64,000 bases of DNA from Actinomycetota bacterium (GTDB lineage Bacteria > Actinomycetota > Actinomycetes > Actinomycetales > Microbacteriaceae), in assembly GCA_020161315.1 (NCBI GenBank), contig JAIUOH010000009.1:1-64000 (forward strand), given 5' to 3'. Each line of letters begins with the position of its first letter. The first letter of the stretch is position 1. Position numbers and translations under genes: made by a program. The notes under the pieces were generated by a model, which saw only the letters and a list, made by a program, of their open reading frames with translations, was not told the origin of the DNA and searched no databases. This document shows, piece by piece, positions 1 through 8,486 of the stretch.

Positions 1-113
1 GTTCGATCTCGATGCGGTCATCAAGGGTCAAGTGGCGGTAGTGTGCAGGCAAGGAAGCGCAACCCTCCGGGTCAAGGTGTGAACAACCACAACCTACGAG
101 GTGTTGCGCTTCC
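1..113 (-). mobile_element. partial IS30-like transposase, N-terminal end, running off the window
   Basis: Read on the minus strand, positions 52 to 1 are open and give MPAHYRHLTLDDRIEIE from a TTG. The YRHLTLDDRIEIE string resembles the opening of the N-terminal helix-turn-helix of IS30-family transposases. An 11-bp inverted repeat (53-63 and 103-113) lies just upstream of the coding start and may be the element end plus an internal copy, or a hairpin that guards against readthrough translation. Only 17 codons are visible, so the family call is tentative and I cannot say whether the element is intact beyond the window edge. Confidence 0.45.
53..113. repeat. 11-bp perfect inverted repeat beside the transposase start
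   Basis: GGAAGCGCAAC at 53-63 is the exact reverse complement of GTTGCGCTTCC at 103-113, with 39 bp between. One arm directly abuts the candidate TTG start at 50-52. It could be the terminal repeat region of the IS30-like element or a translational-shielding hairpin. Confidence 0.6.
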
Positions 114-154
114 GTTTAGAATCCGGGCGCAGCAATAACGCTTTCGCGCGGGCG

Positions 155-160
155 TAGTCT
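155..160 (+). promoter_or_regulatory. -10-like hexamer for a leaderless oxidase transcript
   Basis: TAGTCT ends 6 nt before the GTG start at 167 and there is no purine-rich ribosome binding site between them. This geometry predicts transcription beginning at the start codon itself. Confidence 0.5.
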
Positions 161-166
161 AGAAGC

Positions 167-727
167 GTGAGCGAGCTCGAGTCTCTTCTGCGCCAGCTGC
201 CGGCTTTCCCGCAGCCGCTGCCGGTATTGCGGGAGGAAGATCTGCCCAATCTGCCGGATGAGTTGTTTCTCGGCTGGTTGAATGAGGCGATCGAGAGTGG
301 TGCGAGGCAACCGCACGCCATGACCATGCTTACTGTGAGGCCGGACGGTACGCCTGTCGGGCGCACACTCATCCTCAAGGATATCGATGGGGATGGCTAT
401 CACTTTTCGACGCACCGCAGCTCGCGCAAGGGTCTCGAGGTCGAGGCGAACCCGCGCATCTCGTTTGTCTTCTTTTGGCGCGAGTCGGGGAGGCAGGTGC
501 GCGTCACGGGCGACGCGACCCGGCTGAGTGAAGAGGCTTCGCGGCGCGACTGGGAAGGGCGCCCGAGCTATGCCGGGCAGCCGAACCCCGACTGGCAGCG
601 TTATACGCTGCGACCCGATGAATTCGAATTCATGCAGGCCAGGCTTGACCGCAATCACACTCGCATCGAGTATCGTCGCGACGGCATCGCCTGGACGCGC
701 GCGCGGGTGACTTCGCCGGCCGGCTGA
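167..727 (+). CDS. pdxH: pyridoxamine 5'-phosphate oxidase family protein
   Basis: 186 aa flavoprotein of the PNPOx fold, expected to bind FMN and, if a true PdxH, to oxidise pyridoxamine or pyridoxine phosphate to pyridoxal phosphate in the cytosol. Family landmarks are visible: GRTLILKDID around residue 65, FSTHRSSRKG around 79 (phosphate and FMN contact region), and FFWRESGRQVRVTG around 101. The C-terminus has the DRNHTRIEY and GIAWTRARV pieces that correspond to the usual PNPOx dimerisation tail, but it is shorter and more divergent than in enterobacterial PdxH (about 218 aa). The GTG start is chosen because it sits 6 nt after a -10-like hexamer. An alternative is a PNPOx-like oxidase with another substrate. 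It stands alone. Confidence 0.75.
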   Translation: MSELESLLRQLPAFPQPLPVLREEDLPNLPDELFLGWLNEAIESGARQPHAMTMLTVRPDGTPVGRTLILKDIDGDGYHFSTHRSSRKGLEVEANPRISFVFFWRESGRQVRVTGDATRLSEEASRRDWEGRPSYAGQPNPDWQRYTLRPDEFEFMQARLDRNHTRIEYRRDGIAWTRARVTSPAG

Positions 728-790
728 TCCTGTTTCGCAGGGCGCAATACTGCGCCACTACTTGGTGTTGCTAGATACTGCTATTTGGCG

Positions 791-814
791 TTACTATGTA
801 CTGGTAATCAGTAA
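791..814 (+). promoter_or_regulatory. nested inverted repeat upstream of padR, candidate operator
   Basis: TACTG at 799-803 and CAGTA at 809-813 are inverted around GTAAT, and TTACT at 791-795 with AGTAA at 810-814 forms a second dyad overlapping the first. The site lies about 65-85 bp upstream of the PadR-like regulator, in the AT-richer part of the 728-877 intergenic region. PadR regulators commonly repress their own operon through such dyads, so autoregulation is a reasonable inference. Confidence 0.4.
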
Positions 815-877
815 TGCTGAGTAGCTGTCTTCTTCTTTGGAAGAGAAATTACTCTCGAAAGAAATAGGGAGGTGGCA

Positions 878-1240
878 ATGGCTGGCAAAAGTAAGCAAAT
901 GACCGAGATGCTCAAGGGCACTCTCGAAGGGATAGTGCTGGCGATCCTCGAAAAACAACCGGCGTACGGCTACGAGATCACCGCAAGGCTGCGAGACGAG
1001 GGCTTCGAAGACATCGTTGAAGGCACCGTGTATGCGCTGCTCGTTCGCATCGAACAGCGAGGCCTGGTCGACGTTGAGAAGGTGCCCTCGGAGAAGGGGC
1101 CGCCGCGCAAAGTGTATTCCGTGAACGCGAGCGGCGCCGACTACCTCGCCGAGTTCTGGAGCACCTGGGCGTTTCTCTCACAACACATCAATGAACTTAG
1201 CGCCGCAAAGAGCGATGCAACACACGAAAGCGAGAACTAA
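878..1240 (+). CDS. PadR-family transcriptional regulator
   Basis: 120 aa winged-helix repressor. The N-terminal half reads LKGTLEGIVLAILEKQPAYG, the standard PadR opening, followed by GYEITARLRD and a wing near residues 60-75 with KGPPRKVYSVNASG. Members of this small PadR class bind a dyad in their own promoter and release it on binding a hydrophobic compound, often an antibiotic. It is the first gene of a four-gene cassette with a DUF1048 protein and a DrrAB-like exporter, which fits drug-responsive control. ATG at 878 is preferred over GTG at 872 because the ribosome binding site AGGGAGG (866-872) would overlap the latter. Confidence 0.88.
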   Translation: MAGKSKQMTEMLKGTLEGIVLAILEKQPAYGYEITARLRDEGFEDIVEGTVYALLVRIEQRGLVDVEKVPSEKGPPRKVYSVNASGADYLAEFWSTWAFLSQHINELSAAKSDATHESEN

Positions 1241-1242
1241 TC

Positions 1243-1623
1243 ATGGCCGCAAAATGGATCGAATTGCTTGTCGGGCCGCTCGAGCAGAAGAAGCAGTACA
1301 AAGAAGCAAAGGCTCGCCTCGACGCGCTGCCTTCGCCCTACCGCTCGGCGGCAACCGCGGTGAACCGCTACCTGATGTACTACGGTGGCGTCACCGACGG
1401 CGATACGACGGTGCAGATGTTTGTTGACCTGGTCGACCTGTGGGAGCGAGCGGCGATCGACGGCACCCCAGTTGCCGACATCGTGGGTGATGACCCTGTG
1501 GAGTTCGCCGAGAGCTTCGCTCAGGCGTATGGCGGCAAGCGGTGGATCGATAAGGAGCGCGCAAAGCTCGTTGACACGATAGATGAGGCGGTAGGGGAGC
1601 AGAGCGATGCCTCAGGCAAATAG
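1243..1623 (+). CDS. DUF1048 family protein
   Basis: 126 aa, mostly helical soluble protein, beginning MAAKWIELLVGPLEQKKQYK. This opening and the YLMYYGGVTDGD segment near residue 44 match the DUF1048 family, which repeatedly accompanies PadR regulators and ABC exporters in Firmicutes and Actinobacteria; its molecular role is unknown. It starts 2 nt after the padR stop and overlaps the ATPase gene by 17 bp, so the cassette should be one transcript with coupled translation. No signal peptide or membrane segment is seen. A partner or accessory regulator of the exporter is possible, but that is inference from context only. Confidence 0.8.
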   Translation: MAAKWIELLVGPLEQKKQYKEAKARLDALPSPYRSAATAVNRYLMYYGGVTDGDTTVQMFVDLVDLWERAAIDGTPVADIVGDDPVEFAESFAQAYGGKRWIDKERAKLVDTIDEAVGEQSDASGK

Positions 1624-2428
1624 TGCGCCGAATGATGCCGCGATCAGCATTCGCGGCATCGAAAAATCGTACGGCAAGCTAGGCGTGTTGCGCGGCGTCA
1701 ACTTCGATGTGGCCCGCGGCAGCATATTCGCGCTGCTCGGCTCGAACGGGGCAGGGAAGACCACGCTTGTGCGTATTCTCGCAACGCTGCTTCGGGCCGA
1801 TGTCGGCGAGGCGACTGTGCACGGGTACGACGTGCTGACCAACGCAGCGAGCGTACGCGAGGCGATCAGCCTCACCGGGCAGTTTGCCGCTGTTGACGAA
1901 CTGCTCAGCGGGCGCGAGAACCTCGTGCTCGTAGCGAAGCTGCGGCACTGCGCGCAGCCGACAGCGGTCGCGAGGTCGCTGCTCGAGCGATTCTCGCTGA
2001 GTGATGCCGCAGACCGGCGCGTCGCGACGTACTCGGGAGGCATGCGGCGGCGCCTCGACATCGCCATGAGTCTCATTGGCGATCCGCCGGTCGTGTTTCT
2101 CGATGAGCCGACAACGGGCCTTGACCCGCAGGCCCGCCTCGACGTGTGGCAGGCGGTGCGGGAACTGGCTTCTGGCGGCGCTACCGTGCTGCTCACCACG
2201 CAATATCTCGAAGAGGCCGAACAGCTGGCCGACCGCATCGCGATACTGCACGAGGGGCGCATCATTGCGAACGGCGAGCTCGAAGAACTGAAGCGGTTAC
2301 TGCCGCCAGCGAAGGTCGAGTACATCGAGCGGCAACCGTCGCTCGAAGAGATATTTCTCGCGGTCACAAGCGGCGCGGCCCGTGCGCGGTGCACGGGCAC
2401 TGTTGAAGCAGAGGGAGAAAAGTCATGA
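1607..2428 (+). CDS. ABC transporter ATP-binding protein, DrrA-like
   Basis: 273 aa nucleotide-binding subunit of a multidrug-type exporter. Walker A is GSNGAGKTT (about residue 46), the Q-loop follows at SLTGQFAAVDE, the signature is YSGGMRRRLDIA, Walker B is [12 protein letters not shown] and the switch region is LLTTQYLEEAE, where Q replaces the usual H, a feature common in the DrrA subfamily. The C-terminal EYIERQPSLEEIFLAVT tail is also typical of DrrA. It shares a 4-bp ATGA overlap with the permease gene downstream. The expected complex is two ATPases with two permeases, exporting a hydrophobic compound; the substrate cannot be told from sequence. Confidence 0.9.
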   Translation: MPQANSAPNDAAISIRGIEKSYGKLGVLRGVNFDVARGSIFALLGSNGAGKTTLVRILATLLRADVGEATVHGYDVLTNAASVREAISLTGQFAAVDELLSGRENLVLVAKLRHCAQPTAVARSLLERFSLSDAADRRVATYSGGMRRRLDIAMSLIGDPPVVFLDEPTTGLDPQARLDVWQAVRELASGGATVLLTTQYLEEAEQLADRIAILHEGRIIANGELEELKRLLPPAKVEYIERQPSLEEIFLAVTSGAARARCTGTVEAEGEKS

Positions 2429-3192
2429 GCACCCACGTCTTGAGCGACACCGTCACGCTAACCGGCAGATCGCTTCGTCACATTGTGCGCAGCCCCGACA
2501 CGATCATTACGACGGCGCTCATGCCGATCGCAATCATGCTGATGTTCGTCTTCGTGTTTGGCGGGGCGCTGCGCTCCGGCGATTTCGAAGGACCGTATGT
2601 GAACTACCTACTGCCAGGCATTCTGCTGATCACGGTGGCCTCGGGTATCAGCTACACCGCGCTGCGGCTCTTTAATGACCTGCAGAGTGGCATCTTCGAG
2701 CGATTTCAGTCGATGCCGATCGCGAGGCCGGCGGTGCTCTGGGCACACGTGCTGACGTCGCTCATTGCGAACCTTGTCTCGGTGGCCGTCGTGATCCTTG
2801 TCGCTGTGCTGCTTGGGTTTCGCAGCAGCGCGAGCGTGCTCGGGTGGCTCGCCGTTGCGGGCATCGTGACCCTCTTCACGCTCGCGCTGACATGGGTTGC
2901 CGTGATCCCGGGACTGCTCGCGAAGTCGCCCGACGGTGCCGGAGCGTTCGCATACCCGCTTATCTTCTTGCCGTTCTTGAGCTCGGCGTTCGTTCCGACC
3001 GATAGCATGCCCGACCCGCTGCGTGCGTTCGCCGAGCACCAGCCGGTCACCTCGATCGTGAACACCATTCGGGCACTGTTCGAAGGGCAGCCGGTAGGCG
3101 CAGAGATTTTGGTGGCCATGGCGTGGTGCGTAGGCATTCTGCTTGCGGCCTACAGTGCCTCGGTAGCTGTATACCGGCGCAAGATGCGTTAG
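2425..3192 (+). CDS. ABC-2 type permease, DrrB-like
   Basis: 255 aa integral membrane partner of the preceding ATPase. About six hydrophobic segments are visible, starting with IITTALMPIAIMLMFVFVFG. The central loop DLQSGIFERFQSMPIARP is the conserved coupling region of ABC-2 permeases such as DrrB, and FLSSAFVPTDSMPDPLRAFA matches the late conserved stretch of that family. The ATGA overlap with the ATPase implies stoichiometric synthesis. It ends the four-gene PadR-controlled cassette; no obvious terminator hairpin follows. Confidence 0.88.
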   Translation: MSTHVLSDTVTLTGRSLRHIVRSPDTIITTALMPIAIMLMFVFVFGGALRSGDFEGPYVNYLLPGILLITVASGISYTALRLFNDLQSGIFERFQSMPIARPAVLWAHVLTSLIANLVSVAVVILVAVLLGFRSSASVLGWLAVAGIVTLFTLALTWVAVIPGLLAKSPDGAGAFAYPLIFLPFLSSAFVPTDSMPDPLRAFAEHQPVTSIVNTIRALFEGQPVGAEILVAMAWCVGILLAAYSASVAVYRRKMR

Positions 3193-3218
3193 TTGAAACG
3201 AACGTCCGCACGTCACGC

Positions 3219-3407
3219 CTATGTCTCGAAAAGGACTTCGTTTGTGCGTCGGGGCGGATCTGCGGAGCGCTCGCCATTGAACGAACCCCAGTCCACCATT
3301 GACGCTACACGTTTTGCACGATAGCCGCCAAACTCCGTAATCGCTTCGTTACGAATAGCTGTTGGGTGCAGTGGCAGGTTATCCGTGCCGAGCTTTCTGA
3401 GTGACCT
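3219..3407 (-). pseudogene. 62-codon open frame with protein-like composition, probable gene remnant
   Basis: In the 349-bp gap between the ABC permease and ndk, the minus strand holds an open frame between stops at 3408-3410 and 3219-3221. It reads like real protein: KLGTDNLPLHPTAIRNE in the first half, then FGGYRAKRVASMVDWGSF, ending PPRRTNEVLFET. There is no ATG, GTG or TTG until the Met of SMVDW about 36 codons in, so it looks like the 3' end of a gene that lost its front. I do not recognise the family. The rest of the gap (3408-3541) carries only a TAAGCT hexamer (3497-3502) that may be the ndk promoter. Confidence 0.35.
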
Positions 3408-3541
3408 CTACAGGCCCGTTCGGTTCGCCCGGCTGAAGGTTGGGCCTCAGGGCAGGCCATCGCATAGCAAAGCTTCAGGCTCTGCAGCCGAATCTCGCTA
3501 AGCTTGGTGGTCGAAGACTTTCAACTCGTCAAGGAGCGAAC

Positions 3542-3958
3542 ATGCACGCAGAAGAGACCCTGGTACTCGTCAAGCCCGATGGCGTCGCGAGGGGGCTCAG
3601 CGGTGAGATTCTGCGCCGCATCGAAGCGAAGGGGTACACCCTGGTCGACTTGCGCATGGTGACCCCATCGCGTGAGCTGCTCGAGGCGCATTACGAGGAG
3701 CACCAGGGCAAGCCCTTCTTCGAGCCCCTGGTCGAGTTCATGATGTCGGGCCAGGTCGTTGCGGCACGAGTTGCCGGCAACCGCGTAATCGAGGGTTTCC
3801 GCTCGCTCGCGGGCACTACAGACCCCACCAACGCCGCCCCCGGCACCATTCGTGGTGACCTCGGCCGCGACTGGGGCCTCGCGGTGCAGCAGAACCTGGT
3901 GCACGGCAGTGACTCGACGCTGTCGGCGGAGCGCGAACTCGGACTCTGGTTTAGCTAG
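3542..3958 (+). CDS. ndk: nucleoside diphosphate kinase
   Basis: 138 aa, the usual length. It transfers the gamma-phosphate from ATP to other (d)NDPs through a phosphohistidine. The start ETLVLVKPDGVARG, the FMMSGQVVAARVAG stretch and the active-site segment NLVHGSDSTLSAERE with the catalytic His are all present. An in-frame upstream extension to 3440 exists but is rejected: ATG at 3542 has ribosome binding site AAGGAG (3531-3536) and matches the family N-terminus. It is monocistronic here, convergent with the glycosylase gene that ends 14 bp away. Confidence 0.96.
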   Translation: MHAEETLVLVKPDGVARGLSGEILRRIEAKGYTLVDLRMVTPSRELLEAHYEEHQGKPFFEPLVEFMMSGQVVAARVAGNRVIEGFRSLAGTTDPTNAAPGTIRGDLGRDWGLAVQQNLVHGSDSTLSAERELGLWFS

Positions 3959-3972
3959 GCCGTTTGCTGCGC

Positions 3973-4635
3973 CTATCGAGGCACGTTGTTACCTGGCCGA
4001 TAGGCGCTGACTGTCGGGTCGCCCGCGATCCAAAATCGCCAAGGAAAGCCCCGACCACCCGCATCGCCGCTGACTCCCACCCGGGGGCCAGCGGCGATTT
4101 GCGTTATCGACGCGTTGGCTTCGCGCAGTTCAAAGGGCCGCGCGAAGAGGTCGAGCCCGTCGTGCAGCGGCCTGGTGATGCCGAGTGCGCTCGCCAAGTT
4201 TCCCGGGCCGCGAGCAAGCTGGTGGTCGGCTATCGGCTTCGAGGATCGCCCGGCTTCTCGACGCCGCCTCGCGGTTTCGGCACCCTCAGTTACTTCACCA
4301 GCCCTGATCAGCACGCCTGATGCTACCCCCTCGGGGGAGCACACAAAGTTGATTGCGAAGTGCATGCCGTAGCTGAAGTAGACATAGGAGTGACCGGGCG
4401 GGCCAAACATTGAGGCGTTGCGTTCAGTCTTGCGGTCTCGCGAGTGCGATCCTGCATCGTATGGGCCGGCAACGCCGACACCGTGATAGGCCTCGACCTC
4501 AGTGATTCGCACGGTGACAGATTGATCAAGTGACGAGCTTGCATCGAGCGCCGAACTTGGATGCAGGGTGAGCTGGCTGCCGAGCAGCAGCGGCGCCACT
4601 TCGAGTGCTGGGGCGAGAAAGAGGCTGCGATCCAC
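3973..4635 (-). CDS. mpg: DNA-3-methyladenine glycosylase (AAG/MPG type)
   Basis: 220 aa base-excision repair enzyme that removes alkylated purines, leaving an abasic site. Family marks include ITEVEAYHGVGVAGPYDAGSH around residue 45, with the catalytic Glu in TEVEAY, then RNASMFGPPGHSYVYFSYGM, VCSPEGVASGVLIRAGEV, and the late QLARGPGNLASALGI motif. A GTG start at 4635 is used. It is divergent from uvrB with 77 bp between, placing two DNA repair genes back to back. The C-terminus is a little longer and divergent compared with minimal bacterial forms. Confidence 0.92.
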   Translation of the reverse strand: MDRSLFLAPALEVAPLLLGSQLTLHPSSALDASSSLDQSVTVRITEVEAYHGVGVAGPYDAGSHSRDRKTERNASMFGPPGHSYVYFSYGMHFAINFVCSPEGVASGVLIRAGEVTEGAETARRRREAGRSSKPIADHQLARGPGNLASALGITRPLHDGLDLFARPFELREANASITQIAAGPRVGVSGDAGGRGFPWRFWIAGDPTVSAYRPGNNVPR

Positions 4636-4699
4636 CGTTTTAGTGTCGCACTCCGCTGCGCGCCTGGCGAACTCCGGCGCAAATGTCGGTGGTGGCTTC

Positions 4700-4705
4700 T
4701 AGACT
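4700..4705 (+). promoter_or_regulatory. -10-like hexamer for leaderless uvrB
   Basis: TAGACT is separated by 7 nt (TTGAAAC) from the uvrB ATG at 4713; no ribosome binding site is present, so a leaderless mRNA is predicted. Confidence 0.5.
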
Positions 4706-4712
4706 TTGAAAC

Positions 4713-6803
4713 ATGGAAACCACACGCAGCGTGCGCCCCTTCGAGGTCATCAGCGAGTTCGAGCCAGGCGGAGACCAGCCGCAGGCCATCGCCGAGCTTG
4801 CAAAGCGCATTAACGCGGGCGAAACTGACGTGGTGCTGCTCGGTGCAACGGGCACGGGCAAGTCGGCGACCACGGCTTGGCTGATTGAAGAGGTGCAGCG
4901 GCCGACGCTCGTGCTTGCGCACAATAAGACGCTCGCCGCGCAGCTGGCGAACGAGTTTCGAGAGCTACTGCCGAACAACGCGGTCGAATACTTCGTCTCG
5001 TACTACGACTACTACCAGCCCGAGGCCTACGTGCCGCAGACCGATACCTTCATCGAGAAAGACAGTTCGGTCAACGCTGAGGTTGAGCGGCTGCGCCACT
5101 CGACCACCAACGCGCTGCTCTCTCGCCGCGACGTGGTTGTGGTGTCGACTGTGTCGTGCATCTACGGCCTCGGCAAGCCCGAAGAGTACTACGAGGCGAT
5201 GGTGCCGCTGGCGGTGGGTGACCGGCTCGACCGCGACGTGCTGCTGCGCCGCTTCGTTGACATGCAGTACCAGCGCAACGACATCGAGTTCGTGCGCGGC
5301 AACTTCCGCGTGCGCGGTGACACCGTTGAGATTATTCCGATGTACGAAGAGCTCGCGATTCGCATCGAGTTCTTCGGTGATGAGATTGAGGCGCTCTACT
5401 ACCTGCACCCGCTGACTGGTGACGTCATTAAGCAGGTTGACACGGTTTCGGTGTTTCCGGGCTCACACTACGTGGCAAGCCGCGAGGTCATGAACCGGGC
5501 AATGCGTGACATCTCGGTTGAGCTTGATACGCGCACTAAAGAACTCAAACAGCAGACCAAACTTGTCGAAGAACAGCGTCTGCGCATGCGCACGACCTTT
5601 GATCTCGAGATGATGGAGCAGATCGGTTTCTGTTCTGGCATTGAGAACTACTCGATGCACATGGACGGTCGCAAGCCCGGCGAGGCCCCACACTGCCTGC
5701 TCGACTACTTTCCTGATGACTTTCTCGTCGTGATTGACGAGTCGCACGTCACCGTGCCGCAGATCGGCGCGATGTACGAGGGCGATGCCTCGCGCAAGCG
5801 CACCCTCGTTGACCACGGCTTTCGACTGCCGAGCGCACTCGATAACCGGCCGCTGAAGTTCAGCGAGTTCAAAGATCGCGTTGGCCAGACGGTCTACCTT
5901 TCTGCGACGCCCGGCAACTATGAGATGGAGCTTGCAGACGGCGTCGTTGAGCAGATCATTCGCCCGACTGGCCTTATCGATCCAAAGATCGTCGTGAAGC
6001 CCTCCGAGGGTCAGATTGACGACCTGCTCGAAGAGGTACGTATCCGAGCAGAGCGCGATGAGCGAGTGCTCGTGACGACCCTGACTAAGAAAATGGCCGA
6101 GCAGCTCACAACCTTCATGGAAGAAGCCGGAGTGCGCGTGCGTTATTTGCACAGTGACGTCGACACGCTGCGGCGCGTTGAACTGCTCACCGAGCTGCGC
6201 GCTGGCGTCTTCGACGTGTTGATCGGCATCAACCTGCTGCGTGAGGGCCTCGATCTGCCAGAGGTGTCGCTCGTGTCGATTCTCGACGCCGATAAAGAGG
6301 GGTTCTTGCGTTCAAGCACGTCACTCATTCAGACGATCGGCCGCGCCGCACGAAATGTGTCTGGCGAGGTGCATATGTATGCCGACAACATGACACGATC
6401 GATGAAGCTCGCGATCGAAGAAACCGACCGTCGCCGCGAGAAGCAGATCGCATACAACGAAGCGAACGGTATCGACCCGCAGCCCCTGCGCAAGAAGATC
6501 GGTGACATCACCGAGGTGCTCGGGCGAGAAGCTGCCGACACCGAAGACCTGCTCTCGCGCACCGGCGCGCACGCCCAGCGCAAGGGCGGCTCGCCACAGC
6601 GCGCAAAGGGCAAAACGGCTGCTCGTGCTGGGGCAATCGGGGCAGAGGGGTCGGCAAAACTCGAAGAGCTCATCGCCGATCTCACGACACAGATGCTCTC
6701 GGCTGCTGACGAGCTGAAGTTCGAGCTCGCGGCGCGCTTGCGTGACGAGGTCTCAGAGCTGAAGCGCGAGCTTCGCAGCATGGATCAGGCGGGTCATCGC
6801 TAG
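4713..6803 (+). CDS. uvrB: excinuclease ABC subunit B
   Basis: 696 aa damage-verifying helicase-like ATPase of nucleotide excision repair. Walker A is [13 protein letters not shown] with K near residue 52, the beta-hairpin region is [15 protein letters not shown], helicase motif II is DESH (VVIDESHVT), motif III is [11 protein letters not shown], and motifs V/VI are [16 protein letters not shown] and [11 protein letters not shown]-terminal UVR motif ([13 protein letters not shown] through LRDEVSELK) provides the UvrC-binding coiled coil. It lies about 7 kb from uvrA and uvrC, which form their own operon, so expression must be matched separately. Length and motifs are complete. Confidence 0.98.
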   Translation: METTRSVRPFEVISEFEPGGDQPQAIAELAKRINAGETDVVLLGATGTGKSATTAWLIEEVQRPTLVLAHNKTLAAQLANEFRELLPNNAVEYFVSYYDYYQPEAYVPQTDTFIEKDSSVNAEVERLRHSTTNALLSRRDVVVVSTVSCIYGLGKPEEYYEAMVPLAVGDRLDRDVLLRRFVDMQYQRNDIEFVRGNFRVRGDTVEIIPMYEELAIRIEFFGDEIEALYYLHPLTGDVIKQVDTVSVFPGSHYVASREVMNRAMRDISVELDTRTKELKQQTKLVEEQRLRMRTTFDLEMMEQIGFCSGIENYSMHMDGRKPGEAPHCLLDYFPDDFLVVIDESHVTVPQIGAMYEGDASRKRTLVDHGFRLPSALDNRPLKFSEFKDRVGQTVYLSATPGNYEMELADGVVEQIIRPTGLIDPKIVVKPSEGQIDDLLEEVRIRAERDERVLVTTLTKKMAEQLTTFMEEAGVRVRYLHSDVDTLRRVELLTELRAGVFDVLIGINLLREGLDLPEVSLVSILDADKEGFLRSSTSLIQTIGRAARNVSGEVHMYADNMTRSMKLAIEETDRRREKQIAYNEANGIDPQPLRKKIGDITEVLGREAADTEDLLSRTGAHAQRKGGSPQRAKGKTAARAGAIGAEGSAKLEELIADLTTQMLSAADELKFELAARLRDEVSELKRELRSMDQAGHR

Positions 6804-6833
6804 ATTTTGTGGTCCTGGCAGCGCCCTGTCGTA

Positions 6834-6867
6834 ATTGCACACACTTCGTAACATTCGGAAATGCAAT
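6834..6867. promoter_or_regulatory. ATTGCA inverted repeat upstream of the cystine symporter
   Basis: ATTGCA (6834-6839) and TGCAAT (6862-6867) form a 6-bp dyad with a 22-bp spacer in the 131-bp AT-richer region before the symporter. A possible -10 (TATCTT, 6891-6896) lies 3' of it. It could be an operator for a sulfur-responsive regulator, but the spacer is long and the dyad short. Confidence 0.25.
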
Positions 6868-6934
6868 ACATCACATAACTATTGCTTGGGTATCTTTTGG
6901 TGAGTAACGCTCATCAGACTCTCAGGCAGGGCCC

Positions 6935-8452
6935 ATGTTTGACTCTTTCGACCCGCTCGCACTCGTTGCGCTCGTGGCAGTACTCGGCGCCTTCTCGGTG
7001 CTCGTGGGCCTGCGACTGAAGCGCATCGGGTTCACCTCACTCGTGCTCATCGCGCTTGCCGTGGGAGTGGGCATCGGTGTGCTGTTTCAGGGGCATCTCG
7101 CCTATGTCGACTTCATCGGTCAGGCCTATATTCAGGTAATTCTTGCGGTTGTCGCGCCACTGATCTTCATATCGATCCTGTCGAGCATCACCTCGCTCGG
7201 GTCGACCCGAGAGCTGCGCACCATTGGCCTTTCGAGCATCTTCTGGCTGTTGCTCACCAACGCGATTGCGATCGTACTCACGCTTGCGATTGCGTTGAGC
7301 ATTGGGCTTGGCGAGGATGCGCAACTTGACCTCGCGCAGGGCAGCGACGCGACCGGCACGCTCACCGGAATGATGAAACCCCTCGATCAGGTGCTCTTGG
7401 GTCTCCTGCCAAGCAATCTCGCAGGTGACTTCGCAAGCACCGCGATCGTGCCGATCATTCTCTTTGCAGTGCTGTTCGCCGTCGCATTCCTTGTTGCGAA
7501 TCGCAGCGGGGGCAACGAGCAACTGCGCACCTTCAAACAGGTCGTTGACGGGGCAAAGACCATTCTCATGACCGCGGTCACGTTTGTGATCGAGCTCACC
7601 CCATATGCGGTGCTCGCACTGGTCGCTACAACCACAGCCACTGCGATCGGTCGTATTGAAACAGTGATCTCCCTGCTTGCGGTGTTGGTGCTCGCGTTTG
7701 TGATCACCTTTCTCAACGCATACGGCGTGAACGCCGTATTGCTGCGCGTGTTCGCCGATGTGAACCCGTTGCATTGGTTTCGCCTCCTCACACCAGCCCA
7801 ATACACCGCTTTCACTACCCAATCGAGCGTGGGAACCTTACCGATCACCATTCCGACGCTCACTCGCAAGGTGGGAGTGCCCGAGAACATTGCCGCGTTC
7901 ACCGCGCCTATCGGCACGACGCTCGGAATGCCTGGTTGCTCTGGCATTTGGCCGATCCTCGTCGCCGTGTTCTCGATCAACGCGCTAGGCATTGAGTACA
8001 CGCTGCTCGACTACATCACGCTTGCCGCGATCTGCTTGCTGGTCTCACTTGGCACCGCGGGCGTGCCGGGCACCGCGATCATTACCGCAACCGCGGTGCT
8101 CAGTGCGACCGGACTGCCGCTCGAAATCTTGGTGCTACTGATACCAATCAGTGCGGTCGCGGGCACCGCGAGCACCATGTCGAACGTCTCGGCCGCTGCG
8201 ACCGCTGCGACGATCGTTGCGCGGAGGCAGGGGGTGCTCGATGACGCGGTGTTCCGCGGTGAGCGCGGCCCAGAGCCAACGCCTGCTGCGAGCGCGCAGC
8301 AGCTCGAGATACCAAAACCCGACGTGGCGCCGCTGCAGACCAAACCGCTCTACGACGAGTCCCTGCCGATTGGGCAGTGCGAGCTGCCGGGCGCCCGCAG
8401 CCAAGTAGTCGCGGCTGCAGACGCAAAGACCACCCCCATTTCAACCCTCTAA
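6935..8452 (+). CDS. L-cystine/dicarboxylate:cation symporter, TcyP-like
   Basis: 505 aa integral membrane transporter of the dicarboxylate/amino acid:cation symporter family. About nine hydrophobic helices precede the signature loops: the serine-rich TTQSSVGTLPIT stretch near residue 295 and PIGTTLGMPGCSGIWPILVA near 327, where the GxxGCxGxxP form is the TcyP (cystine) version and differs from the NMDGT of glutamate carriers. The last 75 residues form an unusual hydrophilic cytoplasmic tail rich in Pro, Ala and Gln. ATG at 6935 follows AGGCAGGG. The two genes after it, both surface proteins, have the same orientation with gaps of 34 and 63 bp, so they are probably co-transcribed. Cystine as substrate is inferred from the motif. 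Confidence 0.82.
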   Translation: MFDSFDPLALVALVAVLGAFSVLVGLRLKRIGFTSLVLIALAVGVGIGVLFQGHLAYVDFIGQAYIQVILAVVAPLIFISILSSITSLGSTRELRTIGLSSIFWLLLTNAIAIVLTLAIALSIGLGEDAQLDLAQGSDATGTLTGMMKPLDQVLLGLLPSNLAGDFASTAIVPIILFAVLFAVAFLVANRSGGNEQLRTFKQVVDGAKTILMTAVTFVIELTPYAVLALVATTTATAIGRIETVISLLAVLVLAFVITFLNAYGVNAVLLRVFADVNPLHWFRLLTPAQYTAFTTQSSVGTLPITIPTLTRKVGVPENIAAFTAPIGTTLGMPGCSGIWPILVAVFSINALGIEYTLLDYITLAAICLLVSLGTAGVPGTAIITATAVLSATGLPLEILVLLIPISAVAGTASTMSNVSAAATAATIVARRQGVLDDAVFRGERGPEPTPAASAQQLEIPKPDVAPLQTKPLYDESLPIGQCELPGARSQVVAAADAKTTPISTL

Positions 8453-8486
8453 CTCCAAGATCCATACGCAGAAAGGCACCACGACC

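Noticed and set aside
3440..3541. In-frame extension of ndk with about 34 more codons
   Set aside because: The family N-terminus and ribosome binding site fit ATG 3542; the extension has no support.
7037..7822. Long minus-strand open frame opposite the symporter
   Set aside because: Charged, His/Glu-rich shadow translation of the antisense of a membrane protein gene; no family similarity.
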